Source of the DNA: Leyella stercorea
Lineage (GTDB): Bacteria; Bacteroidota; Bacteroidia; Bacteroidales; Bacteroidaceae
Direction: 5' to 3'
Assembly: GCF_019052365.1 (NCBI RefSeq)
Contig: NZ_JAHQUY010000001.1
Location: 62,001 to 126,000 of the forward strand
DNA length: 64,000 nt
Positions within the stretch are counted from its first letter, which is position 1. Each line of letters begins with the position of its first letter. A model generated the notes under the pieces. It was not told the DNA's origin. It saw only the letters and a program-made list of their open reading frames with translations, and did not search any database. Made by a program: the position numbers and the translations under genes. Shown here piece after piece: positions 8,252-17,278 of this stretch.

Positions 8252-8259
8252 GCAAAAGT
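8252..8259 (-). promoter_or_regulatory. -7 box for the small lipoprotein gene
   Basis: TACTTTTG on the minus strand ends 6-7 nt before the ATG at 8245. The transcript would be leaderless or nearly so, and the position excludes the longer in-frame start at 8266. Confidence 0.6.
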
Positions 8260-8392
8260 ACAACAATTCCGTGTATTGGCGACATTTACGCCACCTTATT
8301 TAATTAATATTTAGACATGCGAACATTATTAAAGACACACTTTTCTGTTGATTATAGCTTGAGGGCGTTGCACTTTTCTGTCGAAAGAGCAC

Positions 8393-8425
8393 AAAAAAAG
8401 AGTGCGTGGCAGTCGCCACACACTC
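8393..8425 (-). terminator. Rho-independent terminator after the purine permease
   Basis: On the minus strand, GAGTGTGTGGC-GACT-GCCACGCACTC forms an 11-bp stem with one mismatch. A run of seven Ts follows. It lies about 70 nt past the permease stop. Confidence 0.85.
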
Positions 8426-8495
8426 CTATAGAATGTCATGTATAGTCGTCAACCACGTATGTGAGCGGCGACTTATACTGAGTTTTTATGCTACT

Positions 8496-9794
8496 TTAGA
8501 TGAAGATATACTTCATGATGAACAGCACGGCGAGAACGTAGAGCGTCGGGTTGAGCTTCTTCCAGTTCAGGCAGAGCATGTTGATAAGCACGTATGAGAT
8601 GACACCGCAGAGGATGCCGTCAGAGATGCTGTATGTGAGCGGCATCATCACGATGGTGATGAACGCAGGGATAGACTCGGCATAGTTGTCGAGGTCGATG
8701 TCCTTCACCGGTGTGAGCATGAACAGACCCACGATGACGAGCACCGGAGTAGTGGCTGCTGCCGGGATAGAGAGGAACAGCGGTGCGAAGAACATAGCCA
8801 CCACGAAGCACATTGCGGTAGAGAACGCCGTGAGGCCAGTGCGTCCGCCCTGAGCTACGCCCGCAGCACTCTCAACGTAAGTGGTAGTAGTACTTGCGCC
8901 GAGGCAAGCGCCTGTCATTGTAGCGATAGCGTCAGCCATGAACGCCTTGTTAAGTCCCGGAATGCGTCCGTCCTTCTGCATCATGCCCGCCTTTGTGCAT
9001 ACGCCAACGAGCGTGCCCATTGTGTCGAACATGTCGATGAAGAGGAAGGTGAACACTATCACCACCATGTCGATGGTGAAGATGTTGTGGAACTCGAACT
9101 GGCAGAACAGCGGAGCCACCGACGGCGGAGTGTCTACAACGCCCGAGAAGTTGGTGACGCCCATCGGAATGCCGATAAGCGCTGTAGCGAGGATGCCGAT
9201 GAGCAGCGAGCCTGGTACGTTCTTTATGACGAGCACCGATGTGATAATGATGCCAATCACGCCGAGCAGCGCTGTGCCTTGGGTCATGTTGCCGATGGTT
9301 ACGAATGTGGAAGTGTTCTCAACGATGATGCCCGCATTCTTCAGTCCGATGAAGGCGATGAAGAGTCCGATGCCGGCGCCGATAGCGCGCTTGATAGACG
9401 CCGGAATAGCGTCGACGATGAGCGTGCGGATGCTTGTGAGCGTGAGCACCACGAAGATGAAGCCCTCGATGAGGATAGCGGTGAGCGCAAACTGCCATGA
9501 GTAGCCCATGCCGAGGCAGACGGTGAACACGAAGAACGCGTTCAGGCCCATGCCCGGCGCCAGTCCGAACGGCTTCTTGGCGTAGATAGCCATAGCGAGT
9601 GTGCCGATGATGGCAGCGAGCGCCGTTGCTGTGAATACAGCGTTGGTGTCCATGCCCTTGTCGGCGAGGTTGCTGAAGATGCTCGGGTTGACGGCGAGGA
9701 TGTACGCCATGGTGAGGAAGGTCGTGATGCCCGCCATCACCTCTGTCTTAATGTTGTGCTTCGAAGGGTCGAAGCCGAAAAGTTTTGAAAGCAT
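8496..9794 (-). CDS. NCS2-type purine permease (AzgA/PbuG-like)
   Basis: This 432-aa polytopic inner-membrane protein has a dozen or more hydrophobic segments. It begins MLSKLFGFDPSKHNIKTEVMAGITTFLTMAYILAVNP, the signature N-terminus of the AzgA-like branch of the nucleobase-cation symporters. LAPGMGLNAFF, FIDMFDTMGTLVGV and GASTTTTYVESAAGVAQGGRTGL are conserved family segments around the substrate site. Characterised relatives carry adenine, guanine or hypoxanthine with protons. It lies 112 nt downstream of the DUF5020 Tsx-like outer-membrane gene on the same strand, suggesting paired uptake across both membranes. A composite G+C-rich repeat lies between the two. It ends before a strong terminator. 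Confidence 0.93.
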   Translation of the reverse strand: MLSKLFGFDPSKHNIKTEVMAGITTFLTMAYILAVNPSIFSNLADKGMDTNAVFTATALAAIIGTLAMAIYAKKPFGLAPGMGLNAFFVFTVCLGMGYSWQFALTAILIEGFIFVVLTLTSIRTLIVDAIPASIKRAIGAGIGLFIAFIGLKNAGIIVENTSTFVTIGNMTQGTALLGVIGIIITSVLVIKNVPGSLLIGILATALIGIPMGVTNFSGVVDTPPSVAPLFCQFEFHNIFTIDMVVIVFTFLFIDMFDTMGTLVGVCTKAGMMQKDGRIPGLNKAFMADAIATMTGACLGASTTTTYVESAAGVAQGGRTGLTAFSTAMCFVVAMFFAPLFLSIPAAATTPVLVIVGLFMLTPVKDIDLDNYAESIPAFITIVMMPLTYSISDGILCGVISYVLINMLCLNWKKLNPTLYVLAVLFIMKYIFI

Positions 9795-9806
9795 GTTTTG
9801 ATTGAG

Positions 9807-9900
9807 TTTAGGCCTTTCTAAGCCTCTTTAGGCCTTTCTAAGCCTTGGGTATTTTTTAGTTTGAGAGCCCTCCCCGACGGGGAGGGTTGGGAGGGGCTTT
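9807..9900. repeat. TAAGCCT run plus CCCTCCCCGACGGGGAGGG element, copy 2
   Basis: TAGGCCTTTCTAAGCCTCTT words (9807-9848) are followed by AGCCCTCCCCGACGGGGAGG and GTTGGGAGGGGCTTT (9866-9900). The order and sequence match 3252-3416 closely. It separates the DUF5020 gene from the permease within what looks like one operon. Confidence 0.8.
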
Positions 9901-9906
9901 TTACTT

Positions 9907-10662
9907 TTAGAAGTCCCACTTCACGCCGAGGCACGGGCGACACTTGAAACCGCCGGTAGATCCGAAGTTATTAGAAAGCTCGATCTCTGTACCGAGGCTG
10001 AGGTTGTCGCAACCGAAGTGCTGACCCACGTTATACCAGAGCTGCGGCTCGGTGATGAACACGGTGCTCTTCGTGTCGCAAGAGCCGTCTGCGCGGAAGT
10101 CGACAGCATGGTCCTCCCACCAGAAGTCGGCGAAGCCGTCGAACTTCAAGCCCTTCACGCCGAAGAGGTCGTTCATAGCCCAAACCACGGTGAACTGCAT
10201 AGGCACATCAGAGTCCTTCTTCTGGATGTTCTTGTAGAGCGCCTTGAGGTTAAGCGTGTTCTTGAAGTCCTTCGAGTGGATGAAGTAGTCGAGACCCACG
10301 AGCCAAGCGTTGTTGATAGGGTAGGATGCTGTGATACCGCCGTTGTACTCTACGTGGAGCGAGAGGTTCTTGATGGCAGAGTTCTGCCAGAAGTTGAGGC
10401 AGCGAGCAATCTCGAAGTAAGTTCCGCCAGGAGCGAGGTTCGGACCCTTAACGTGCTGGTCGTAGTTGAAGTCGTGGTCGATGAAGAAGTAGGTGTTACC
10501 CCACTTGTCCTGCTTGAACATTTCGAGCGTCAGCGTAACGAACTTGCGGTCGCTGCCGAAATCGTAGAACAACTGTGCGTTAACCTGCGCCTTTGCCTTT
10601 GTTGCGCCGAGGCAGAGCATAGCGATAAGGAACAGTGTAGATGCTGTCTGTTTGATTTTCAT
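9907..10662 (-). CDS. DUF5020 / Tsx-like outer-membrane channel protein
   Basis: This 251-aa protein has a signal peptide (MKIKQTASTLFLIAMLCLGATKAKA) and a mature part rich in alternating beta-strands ending in a C-terminal aromatic residue (LGVKWDF), as in outer-membrane barrels. Segments such as NAQLFYDFGSDRKFVTLTLE, GNTYFFIDHDFNY and FDGFADFWWEDH resemble nucleoside-specific Tsx channels; Bacteroidales members are called DUF5020. Downstream on the same strand is the purine permease, which supports a role in nucleoside/nucleobase entry (inference). A divergent promoter region upstream is shared with the CCA-adding enzyme gene. It could also be a barrel of other specificity. Confidence 0.82.
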   Translation of the reverse strand: MKIKQTASTLFLIAMLCLGATKAKAQVNAQLFYDFGSDRKFVTLTLEMFKQDKWGNTYFFIDHDFNYDQHVKGPNLAPGGTYFEIARCLNFWQNSAIKNLSLHVEYNGGITASYPINNAWLVGLDYFIHSKDFKNTLNLKALYKNIQKKDSDVPMQFTVVWAMNDLFGVKGLKFDGFADFWWEDHAVDFRADGSCDTKSTVFITEPQLWYNVGQHFGCDNLSLGTEIELSNNFGSTGGFKCRPCLGVKWDF

Positions 10663-10772
10663 TGTCTTTTTGTTTTATTTGTTAATTATTTGTGTGAACT
10701 CTTCTTTCCGTTCGACGTACTTAGGTATAAAAAATAGTCTGCTATATCGGGTGCTATTTATTAATGTGAGCG

Positions 10773-10780
10773 CAAAGGTA
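10773..10780 (-). promoter_or_regulatory. -7 box for DUF5020-permease operon
   Basis: TACCTTTG on the minus strand, about 110 nt upstream of the DUF5020 ATG, fits the TAnnTTTG consensus. Confidence 0.65.
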
Positions 10781-10821
10781 CAAATTTTCCGTCAATACAC
10801 ATTAAATTCTGTAAAAATATG

Positions 10822-10829
10822 TAACTTTG
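10822..10829 (+). promoter_or_regulatory. -7 box for the CCA-adding enzyme gene
   Basis: TAACTTTG on the plus strand lies 37 nt before the ATG at 10867, divergent from the DUF5020 promoter 42 bp away. Confidence 0.7.
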
Positions 10830-10866
10830 CACTCGATTTGCATGTAATAATCAGGATTTTATACGA

Positions 10867-12315
10867 ATGAAGCTATACACAGATGCCGAATTGGCACAAA
10901 TTCTCGACAAAAAGATATTCCATAAGATAGGCGAAGTGGCCGACGAGATGGGCGTAGAATGCTATCTCGTGGGCGGCTATGTGCGCGACATATTCCTCGA
11001 GCGCCCCACGAACGACATCGACGTCGTCGTCGTGGGCAGCGGCATAGAGGTGGCGCAGGCGCTGCAGAAGGCGCTGGGCAAGAACGAGAAGACCGGACGC
11101 TGGCGCGCTCATCTCGCCGTATACCGCAACTTCGGCACAGCGCAGGTTAAGTTCTACGACACGGAGGTGGAGTTCGTGGGCGCCCGCCGCGAGAGCTACG
11201 ACCGCGGTTCGCGCAAGCCCGTGGTTGAGGACGGCACACTCGAGGACGACCAGAACCGCCGCGACTTCACTATCAACGCCATGGCGGTATGCCTTAACAA
11301 GGCGCGCTTCGGCGAACTCGTAGACCCGTTCGACGGCATCTACGACCTTGAGGACGGCATTATACGCACACCGCTCGACCCCGACATCACTTTCTCCGAC
11401 GACCCGCTGCGCATGATGCGCTGCGTGCGCTTCTCGGCTCAGCTCAAGTTCTTCATCGACGAGGAGACGTTCGACGCCCTCGGACGCAACGCCGAGCGCA
11501 TCAAGATAGTGAGCGGCGAGCGCATCGCCGACGAGCTGAACAAGATAATGAAGACCGACCAGCCCTCGCGCGGCTTCGTCGAGCTGCACCGCTGCGGACT
11601 GCTGCAGCTCATCATACCCGAGCTGGCTGCGCTCGACATCGTGGAGACGCGCAACGGCAAGGCGCACAAGAACAACTTCTACCACACGCTCGAGGTGGTG
11701 GACAACGTGGCGAAGCGCAGCGACAACCTCTGGCTGCGTTGGGCGGCCCTGTTCCACGACGTGGGCAAGACGCGCTCAAAGCGTTGGGAGCCTGCTATCG
11801 GATGGACGTTCCACAACCACAACTACGTGGGCGCCAAGATGATTCCCGCCATCTTCAGACGCATGAAGCTGCCGATGGACGCCAAGATGAAGTACGTGGA
11901 GAAGATGGTAGACCTGCACATGCGACCCATCGTGATTGCCGACGAGGAGGTGACCGACTCAGCCGTTCGTCGACTGCTCAACGACGCGGGCGACGACATC
12001 GACGACCTCATGATGCTCTGCGAGGCTGACATCACGAGCAAGAACGAGGTGCGCAAGAAGCGTTTCCTCGAAAACTTCCGCATGGTGCGCGAGAAACTCA
12101 CCGACCTTAAGGAGCGCGACTACAAGCGCCTGCTGCAGCCCGTCATCGACGGCAACGAGATAATGCAGATATTCAATCTGCAGCCGAGTAGAGAGGTGGG
12201 CGTGCTGAAACAGTATCTGAAGGACGCCGTGCTCGACAACCGTGTGGCTAACGAACGCGAGCCTCTTATGGAATTACTGATGAAGAAAGCCGCAGAAATG
12301 GGGCTCACTCAGTAG
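10867..12315 (+). CDS. cca: CCA tRNA nucleotidyltransferase with HD domain
   Basis: This 482-aa class II nucleotidyltransferase adds or repairs the 3' CCA of tRNAs. The catalytic head shows YLVGGYVRDIFLERPTNDID (about 34-53) with the metal-binding Asp pair, EFVGARRESY, RRDFTINAMA, and the nucleotide-binding region DDPLRMMRCVRFSAQL. A C-terminal HD domain (about 265-390) carries HTLEVVDNV and LFHDVGKT, giving phosphohydrolase potential as in other bacterial CCA enzymes with HD domains. The start follows a TAACTTTG promoter by 37 nt. Immediately after the stop comes a 22-bp tandem array. Confidence 0.95.
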   Translation: MKLYTDAELAQILDKKIFHKIGEVADEMGVECYLVGGYVRDIFLERPTNDIDVVVVGSGIEVAQALQKALGKNEKTGRWRAHLAVYRNFGTAQVKFYDTEVEFVGARRESYDRGSRKPVVEDGTLEDDQNRRDFTINAMAVCLNKARFGELVDPFDGIYDLEDGIIRTPLDPDITFSDDPLRMMRCVRFSAQLKFFIDEETFDALGRNAERIKIVSGERIADELNKIMKTDQPSRGFVELHRCGLLQLIIPELAALDIVETRNGKAHKNNFYHTLEVVDNVAKRSDNLWLRWAALFHDVGKTRSKRWEPAIGWTFHNHNYVGAKMIPAIFRRMKLPMDAKMKYVEKMVDLHMRPIVIADEEVTDSAVRRLLNDAGDDIDDLMMLCEADITSKNEVRKKRFLENFRMVREKLTDLKERDYKRLLQPVIDGNEIMQIFNLQPSREVGVLKQYLKDAVLDNRVANEREPLMELLMKKAAEMGLTQ

Positions 12316-12321
12316 TTTTCT

Positions 12322-12431
12322 CACCGTTCGCGTTCGCAGTCCGCATCGTTCGCGTTCGCGGTCCGTACCGTTCGCGTTCGCAATCCGCACCGTTCGCGTT
12401 CGCAATCCGCACCGTTCGCGTCCGCAATCGG
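12322..12431. repeat. 22-bp tandem array (locus 2, variant unit, five copies)
   Basis: Five units of exactly 22 bp begin at 12322, 12344, 12366, 12388 and 12410. The core is CCGTTCGCGTTCGCAATCCG. The period equals that of the arrays at 1.6, 25.3 and 51.8 kb, but the sequence is a different sub-family; the join of the two is seen at 1628-1660. It starts 7 nt after the cca stop. Confidence 0.85.
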
Positions 12432-12638
12432 TGACTGATACGCAACCTACACATTGATAAAGTGGCACTTCGCATTGACAAAGTGCCACTTTTGTGTTGA
12501 TAAAATGTCACTACAATTTAGGTAAATGCAACTTCTGCATTGGTCAAAATCGATACTAATATATTGAATAACGCGTAATGAGAAATAAAAGTTGTTAAAT
12601 GTATGTATGTAATGGTTACAACTTATTTACATATTTAG

Positions 12639-12646
12639 TAACTTTG
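12639..12646 (+). promoter_or_regulatory. -7 box for the RND efflux operon
   Basis: TAACTTTG lies about 148 nt upstream of the adaptor-gene ATG. The long leader with two stem-loops may carry regulation. Confidence 0.65.
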
Positions 12647-12794
12647 CATGCAGAAAACTTAAACAAGCGGTTTAGTTTTCTGTATACGCAGCATCAGGTT
12701 GCTGCACTCCTACAGTCACTAAGCAAATAGTAAAGTATATATTATAAATAAGGTAGAAATATAAAAAGGTAAAAAATATTTATTAAAAATAGGC

Positions 12795-13997
12795 ATGAAG
12801 AAAACAAAGATTTTATTGGTTGCAGCCTTGGCTGCAGTGCTCGCCTCATGTGGCGGCGGAAAGAGTGGCGGAAAGCCTAACTTCGGCGACAACGAATACG
12901 CTGTACGCACAGTTCAGGGTCAGGACGCAAACTTGCAGACCACCTATCCGGCATCTATCAAGGGTGTTCAGGACGTGGAGATTCGCCCGAAAGTGTCTGG
13001 CTTCATCACAAAGCTTTGCGTGAAGGAAGGTCAGTCGGTTAAGGCAGGTCAGTTGCTGTTTGTCATCGACAACGTTACATACGCCGCTGCCGTTCGTCAG
13101 GCAAAGGCATCTGTGAACGCTGCAAAGGCACAGCTCAACACTGCAACTCTTACATACAACAACTCGCAGAAACTCTTCAAGAACAACGTAATCGGTTCTT
13201 ACGAGCTGCAGTCGACAAAGAACGCAATGGAGAGCGCTGCCGCCCAGCTCGCTCAGGCAAAGGCAGCATACGTATCGGCTAAGCAGAACCTCAACTTCTG
13301 CTTCGTTACATCTCCGTCTAACGGCGTTGTAGGCGACCTGCCTTACCGCGTAGGTGCTCTCGTAAGCGCTTCGTCGCAGCAGCCCCTCACAACCGTGTCT
13401 AACAACTCTACAATGCAGGTTTACTTCTCTATGACCGAGAAAGACCTTCTGGAGATGAGCAAGACACAGGGCGGCGTACACGCTGCCGTAGAGAGCTATC
13501 CGGCTGTGAAGCTGCAGCTCGCCGACGGCTCTATCTACGAGCATCCGGGCAAGGTGGCTGCCGTGAGCGGCGTCATCGACCCGACCACCGGTACGGTGTC
13601 TATGCGTGCCGACTTCCCCAACCCCGAGCACGTGCTCAAGAGCGGTGCTTCAGGTTCTATCGTTGTGCCTCACGTAGCTTCTTCGGCTGTTATCATCCCG
13701 CAGGACGCTGTGGTTCAGGTGCAGGACAAGTACTTTGTGTATGTTGTAGGCAAGGACAACAAGGTGAAGTACACACCGGTTACTGTCAACCCACAGAACG
13801 ACGGCAAGAACTACATCATCACTTCTGGTCTTAGCGTAGGCGACCGCTTCGTTGTGAACGGCGTTTCTTTGCTCCAGGACGGCATGGACATCAAGCCGCT
13901 CACAGAGGCTCAGTACGCTGAGAAGCTGAAGAAGACAGAGCAGCTCGGCGAGGCTCAGGGCGACCTTGGCAAGCTGAAGAAGGCATTCGGAAAATAA
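12795..13997 (+). CDS. RND efflux periplasmic adaptor (membrane-fusion lipoprotein)
   Basis: This 400-aa AcrA/MexA-family adaptor bridges an RND pump and its outer-membrane channel. The lipobox VLASC (Cys about 19) means it is anchored by lipid in the inner membrane. It then shows the barrel-sandwich start (QDVEIRPKVSGFITKLCVKE), a helical hairpin rich in Ala/Gln/Lys (about 95-150), the second lipoyl half (FCFVTSPSNGVVGDLPYRVG), a beta-barrel and a membrane-proximal domain (VVNPQND, GDRFVVNGVSLLQDGMDIKP). It is the first of three genes (adaptor, pump, channel) spaced 24 and 5 nt apart, plainly one operon. The drug or solute exported cannot be told from sequence. Confidence 0.95.
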   Translation: MKKTKILLVAALAAVLASCGGGKSGGKPNFGDNEYAVRTVQGQDANLQTTYPASIKGVQDVEIRPKVSGFITKLCVKEGQSVKAGQLLFVIDNVTYAAAVRQAKASVNAAKAQLNTATLTYNNSQKLFKNNVIGSYELQSTKNAMESAAAQLAQAKAAYVSAKQNLNFCFVTSPSNGVVGDLPYRVGALVSASSQQPLTTVSNNSTMQVYFSMTEKDLLEMSKTQGGVHAAVESYPAVKLQLADGSIYEHPGKVAAVSGVIDPTTGTVSMRADFPNPEHVLKSGASGSIVVPHVASSAVIIPQDAVVQVQDKYFVYVVGKDNKVKYTPVTVNPQNDGKNYIITSGLSVGDRFVVNGVSLLQDGMDIKPLTEAQYAEKLKKTEQLGEAQGDLGKLKKAFGK

Positions 13998-14021
13998 TTT
14001 TTTTGTAGATAAGAAAGTAAT

Positions 14022-17000
14022 ATGAAATTAGATAGATTTATCCTGCGCCCGGTACTCTCCACCGTGATTTCTATCCTGGTGGTCATCCTGGGTGTGTTAG
14101 GTTTGGTGTCGCTGCCTATCGAGCAGTACCCGAACATGGCGCCGCCTACCATCATGGTGCGTGCAGCCTATACCGGTGCCAACTCACAGACCGTGCTCAA
14201 CTCGGTGCTCGCACCGCTTGAGGAGTCGATCAACGGTGTGGAAGGCATGACATACATGACATCTTCTGCCACCAACGACGGTTCGGCTTCAATCACCGTA
14301 TTCTTCAAGCAGGGCATGGACCCTGACATGTGTCAGGTGAACGTGCAGAACCGTGTGTCGCAGGCTTCTGCCTTGCTGCCGGCTGAGGTGACAAAGGCTG
14401 GTGTGACGGTCATGAAACGCCAGTCGTCTACCGTTATCCTCTTCGGTCTTACAGCAGACGACGACCGCTACGACGACGAGTTCCTCACAAACTATGCAAA
14501 CATCAACGTCGTTCCTGCCATCAAGCGTGTGAACGGTGTGGGCGAGTGCCAGTGCTTCTCGCAGAAAGACTACACCATGCGCCTCTGGATCGACCCGGTG
14601 AAGATGAAGAGCTACGGCTTGATTCCGACCGACCTCACCGGCGTACTCGCACAGCAGAACATAGAGGCTGCGCCGGGTTCGGTAGGCGAGCAGTCGAACA
14701 ACCAGTACCAGTACACCTTCCGCTACAGAGGACGTCTGCAGACACCGGAGGAGTTCGGCGAAATGATCATCAAGTCGACACAGGACGGACAGACCATCCG
14801 CGTAAAGGACGTAGCCCGCGTGGAGATGGGCGCGCTGTCTTATACCGTAGAGTCGAAGAACAACGGCAAGCCGTCAGTAACAATGATGGTTACGCAGACC
14901 GCAGGCTCTAACGCTACAGAGATTGCCACAAACATCAAGAAGCTCCTCAAGGATCAGGAGGCGTCAATGCCGCCGGGCATCCACTTCGACATCATGCAGG
15001 ACGTTACGGAGTTCCTCTTCGCCTCAATCGAGGACCTTATCAAGACCCTCTGCGAGGCGTTCATCCTCGTGTTCATCGTGGTGTACATCTTCCTTCAGGA
15101 CACACGCTCTACGCTCATCCCGTTGATTGCGGTGCCCGTGTCGCTCATCGGTACATTCTTCTTCCTCTATGCGTTCGGCTTCTCGCTCAACCTGCTTACG
15201 CTTGCCGCACTCGTGCTTGCCATCGCCATCGTGGTCGACGACGCCATCGTGGTCGTCGAGGCTGTGCATGCCAAGCTCGACCTCGGCTACAAGTCGGCTA
15301 AGCTCGCGTCTATCGACGCCATGAACGAAATCTCGGGCGCCATCATCTCAATCACCCTCGTTATGGCGTCGGTGTTCATCCCCGTATCGTTCATGGGTGG
15401 TACGTCAGGTGCGTTCTACCGCGAGTTCGGTATCACTATGGCTATCTCTATCATCATCTCGGCACTTAACGCCTTGACCCTCTCACCGGCTCTCTGCGCC
15501 ATCTTGCTGAAGCCGAAGGACGAAGAAGGCAAGGAGCGCAAGATGTCGATGGTAGACCGCTTCCACGCATCGTTCAACGCCGCATACGGCAAGGTGCAGG
15601 AGAAGTATACAAAGGGTGTGCGCCGCCTCGTTGAGCGCCCGTTTATCGCAATCGGTACAGTCGTAGTGGCTATCGCTGCAATGGCTGTGCTCATGGGCAC
15701 AACAAAGACAGGCCTCGTTCCTGACGAGGATACCGGCACAGTATTCTGTACAGTGTCAACACCTCCGGGAACCTCTATGAAGAAGACCAACGAGGTGATG
15801 GACCAGGTAGACCGCATGCTCGCTACCAACCCGGCTATCGCCAGCCGTATGCGTATCACGGGCTACAACTTCATCGCTGGTCAGGGCTCTAACCAGGGTA
15901 CATTCATTATCAAGCTGAAGAGCTTCGAGGAGCGTCAGAAGGCAGAAGGTCCGCTGAAGTACATCGGCGTGCACAACCTCGGTTCTACTATGGTGCTCGG
16001 TATGATATACAAGCAGACCGCAGCCATCAAGGGCGCGCAGATTCTTGCCTTCCAGCCGCCTATGGTGCAGGGCTTCTCTGCAACCAACGGTATGACGTTC
16101 TCAATGCAGGACCGCACGGGTGGCGACGTCAACAAGTTCTTTGACATCACACAGAAGTTCATCGCAGAGCTTAACAAGCGTCCGGAGATTTCGAACGCCA
16201 TGACATCGTACAACACCAAGTATCCGCAGTACAAGATTGATGTTGACGTGGCTAAGTGTAAGCAGAGCGGCATCGACCCGTCTACAGTGCTCACCACAAT
16301 GCAGGGCTACTACGGCGGTATGTATGCGTCTAACTTCAACGCTTACGGTAAGCTCTACCGTGTATACATCCAGTCGGCACCGCAGGATCGTGCAGACCTG
16401 AAGAGTCTGGACAACATCTACGTGCGCACTTCTGCTGGCGAGATGGCTCCTATCAAGGAGTACGTGAACCTGAGCCGTGTATACGGTCCGCAGGAGATCG
16501 ACCGCTTCAACCTCTTCACCTCTATCAACGTGAACGCTTCGGCTGCTGAGGGCTACTCTACGGGCGACGCTATCAACGCTATGGCAGAGGTAGCGAAGAC
16601 TACGCTGCCGGCAGGCTACACATACGAGTTCTCGGGCTTGACACGTACCGAGCAGGAGTCGTCAAACTCTACTGCTATCGTTTTCGTGCTCTGCTTGACC
16701 TTCGTATACCTCATCCTCTCGGCACAGTACGAGTCGTACATTCTGCCGCTGTCCGTAATCCTTTCCATCCCGTTCGGTCTGGCAGGAGCCTTCCTCTTCA
16801 CCAACATGTTTGGCAAGAACAACGACATCTACATGCAGATTGCGCTCATCATGCTTATGGGTCTTCTCGCTAAGAACGCCATCCTTATCGTGCAGTTCGC
16901 CCTCGAACGCCGTCAGACCGGTATGGCTATATCTTGGTCGGCAGTGCTCGGCGCTGCAGCCCGTCTGCGTCCTATCCTTATGACCTCTCTGGCTATGATT

Positions 17001-17273
17001 ATCGGTTTGCTCCCGCTGCTCATGCCTTGGGGTGTAGGTTACAACGGCAACATGACACTCGGCGCTGCAGCCGTAGGCGGTATGCTTATCGGTATGCTCT
17101 GCCAGATTATGGTAGTGCCGGCGTTGTTCTACATCTTCCAGACATTGCAGGAGAAGATCAAGCCTATCGAGTTCGAGAACGACAGAGCTGATGTAGACAC
17201 CGAGATTCGCCAGTACACCAACCCGTACGTGGCAGGTGCGCTGCAGGATCAGATTGAAAAGACTTCAAAATAA
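14022..17273 (+). CDS. RND multidrug efflux pump (AcrB/MexB, HAE-1 type)
   Basis: This 1083-aa inner-membrane proton-driven pump has the standard duplicated RND layout. An N-terminal membrane helix (FILRPVLSTVISILVVILGV) and a large periplasmic loop come first. Helices 2-6 follow with the proton-relay VVDDAIVVVEAV (two adjacent Asp) and the RND motif GGTSGAFYREFGITMAISI. A second periplasmic loop and helices 8-12 come next (LAKNAILIVQFALERRQTG, RLRPILMTSLAMIIGLLPLL). YPNMAPPTIMV and the porter motif GVEGMTYMTS are family landmarks. It lies between the adaptor and the outer-membrane factor in one operon. The C-terminus is slightly extended and polar. Confidence 0.97.
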   Translation: MKLDRFILRPVLSTVISILVVILGVLGLVSLPIEQYPNMAPPTIMVRAAYTGANSQTVLNSVLAPLEESINGVEGMTYMTSSATNDGSASITVFFKQGMDPDMCQVNVQNRVSQASALLPAEVTKAGVTVMKRQSSTVILFGLTADDDRYDDEFLTNYANINVVPAIKRVNGVGECQCFSQKDYTMRLWIDPVKMKSYGLIPTDLTGVLAQQNIEAAPGSVGEQSNNQYQYTFRYRGRLQTPEEFGEMIIKSTQDGQTIRVKDVARVEMGALSYTVESKNNGKPSVTMMVTQTAGSNATEIATNIKKLLKDQEASMPPGIHFDIMQDVTEFLFASIEDLIKTLCEAFILVFIVVYIFLQDTRSTLIPLIAVPVSLIGTFFFLYAFGFSLNLLTLAALVLAIAIVVDDAIVVVEAVHAKLDLGYKSAKLASIDAMNEISGAIISITLVMASVFIPVSFMGGTSGAFYREFGITMAISIIISALNALTLSPALCAILLKPKDEEGKERKMSMVDRFHASFNAAYGKVQEKYTKGVRRLVERPFIAIGTVVVAIAAMAVLMGTTKTGLVPDEDTGTVFCTVSTPPGTSMKKTNEVMDQVDRMLATNPAIASRMRITGYNFIAGQGSNQGTFIIKLKSFEERQKAEGPLKYIGVHNLGSTMVLGMIYKQTAAIKGAQILAFQPPMVQGFSATNGMTFSMQDRTGGDVNKFFDITQKFIAELNKRPEISNAMTSYNTKYPQYKIDVDVAKCKQSGIDPSTVLTTMQGYYGGMYASNFNAYGKLYRVYIQSAPQDRADLKSLDNIYVRTSAGEMAPIKEYVNLSRVYGPQEIDRFNLFTSINVNASAAEGYSTGDAINAMAEVAKTTLPAGYTYEFSGLTRTEQESSNSTAIVFVLCLTFVYLILSAQYESYILPLSVILSIPFGLAGAFLFTNMFGKNNDIYMQIALIMLMGLLAKNAILIVQFALERRQTGMAISWSAVLGAAARLRPILMTSLAMIIGLLPLLMPWGVGYNGNMTLGAAAVGGMLIGMLCQIMVVPALFYIFQTLQEKIKPIEFENDRADVDTEIRQYTNPYVAGALQDQIEKTSK

Positions 17274-17278
17274 GACAG

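Larger units (their letters stand above)
12316..12794. other. Intergenic region cca to efflux operon
   Basis: This 479-bp gap holds the 22-bp array (12322-12431), then three degenerate copies of CATTGATAAAGTGGCACTT at about 12450-12513 (spacing 21-22 bp). A -7 box TAACTTTG (12639-12646) follows, then a leader of about 145 nt with two hairpins: CAGAAAACTTAAAC paired with GTTTAGTTTTCTG (12651-12682), and GCAGCATCAGGTTGCTGC (about 12689-12706). Confidence 0.7.

Noticed and set aside
12274-12511. Minus-strand frames encoding RTRTVRIANANG-type repeats
   Set aside because: They arise from the 12.3-kb array and overlap the end of cca; no ribosome-binding site or family.
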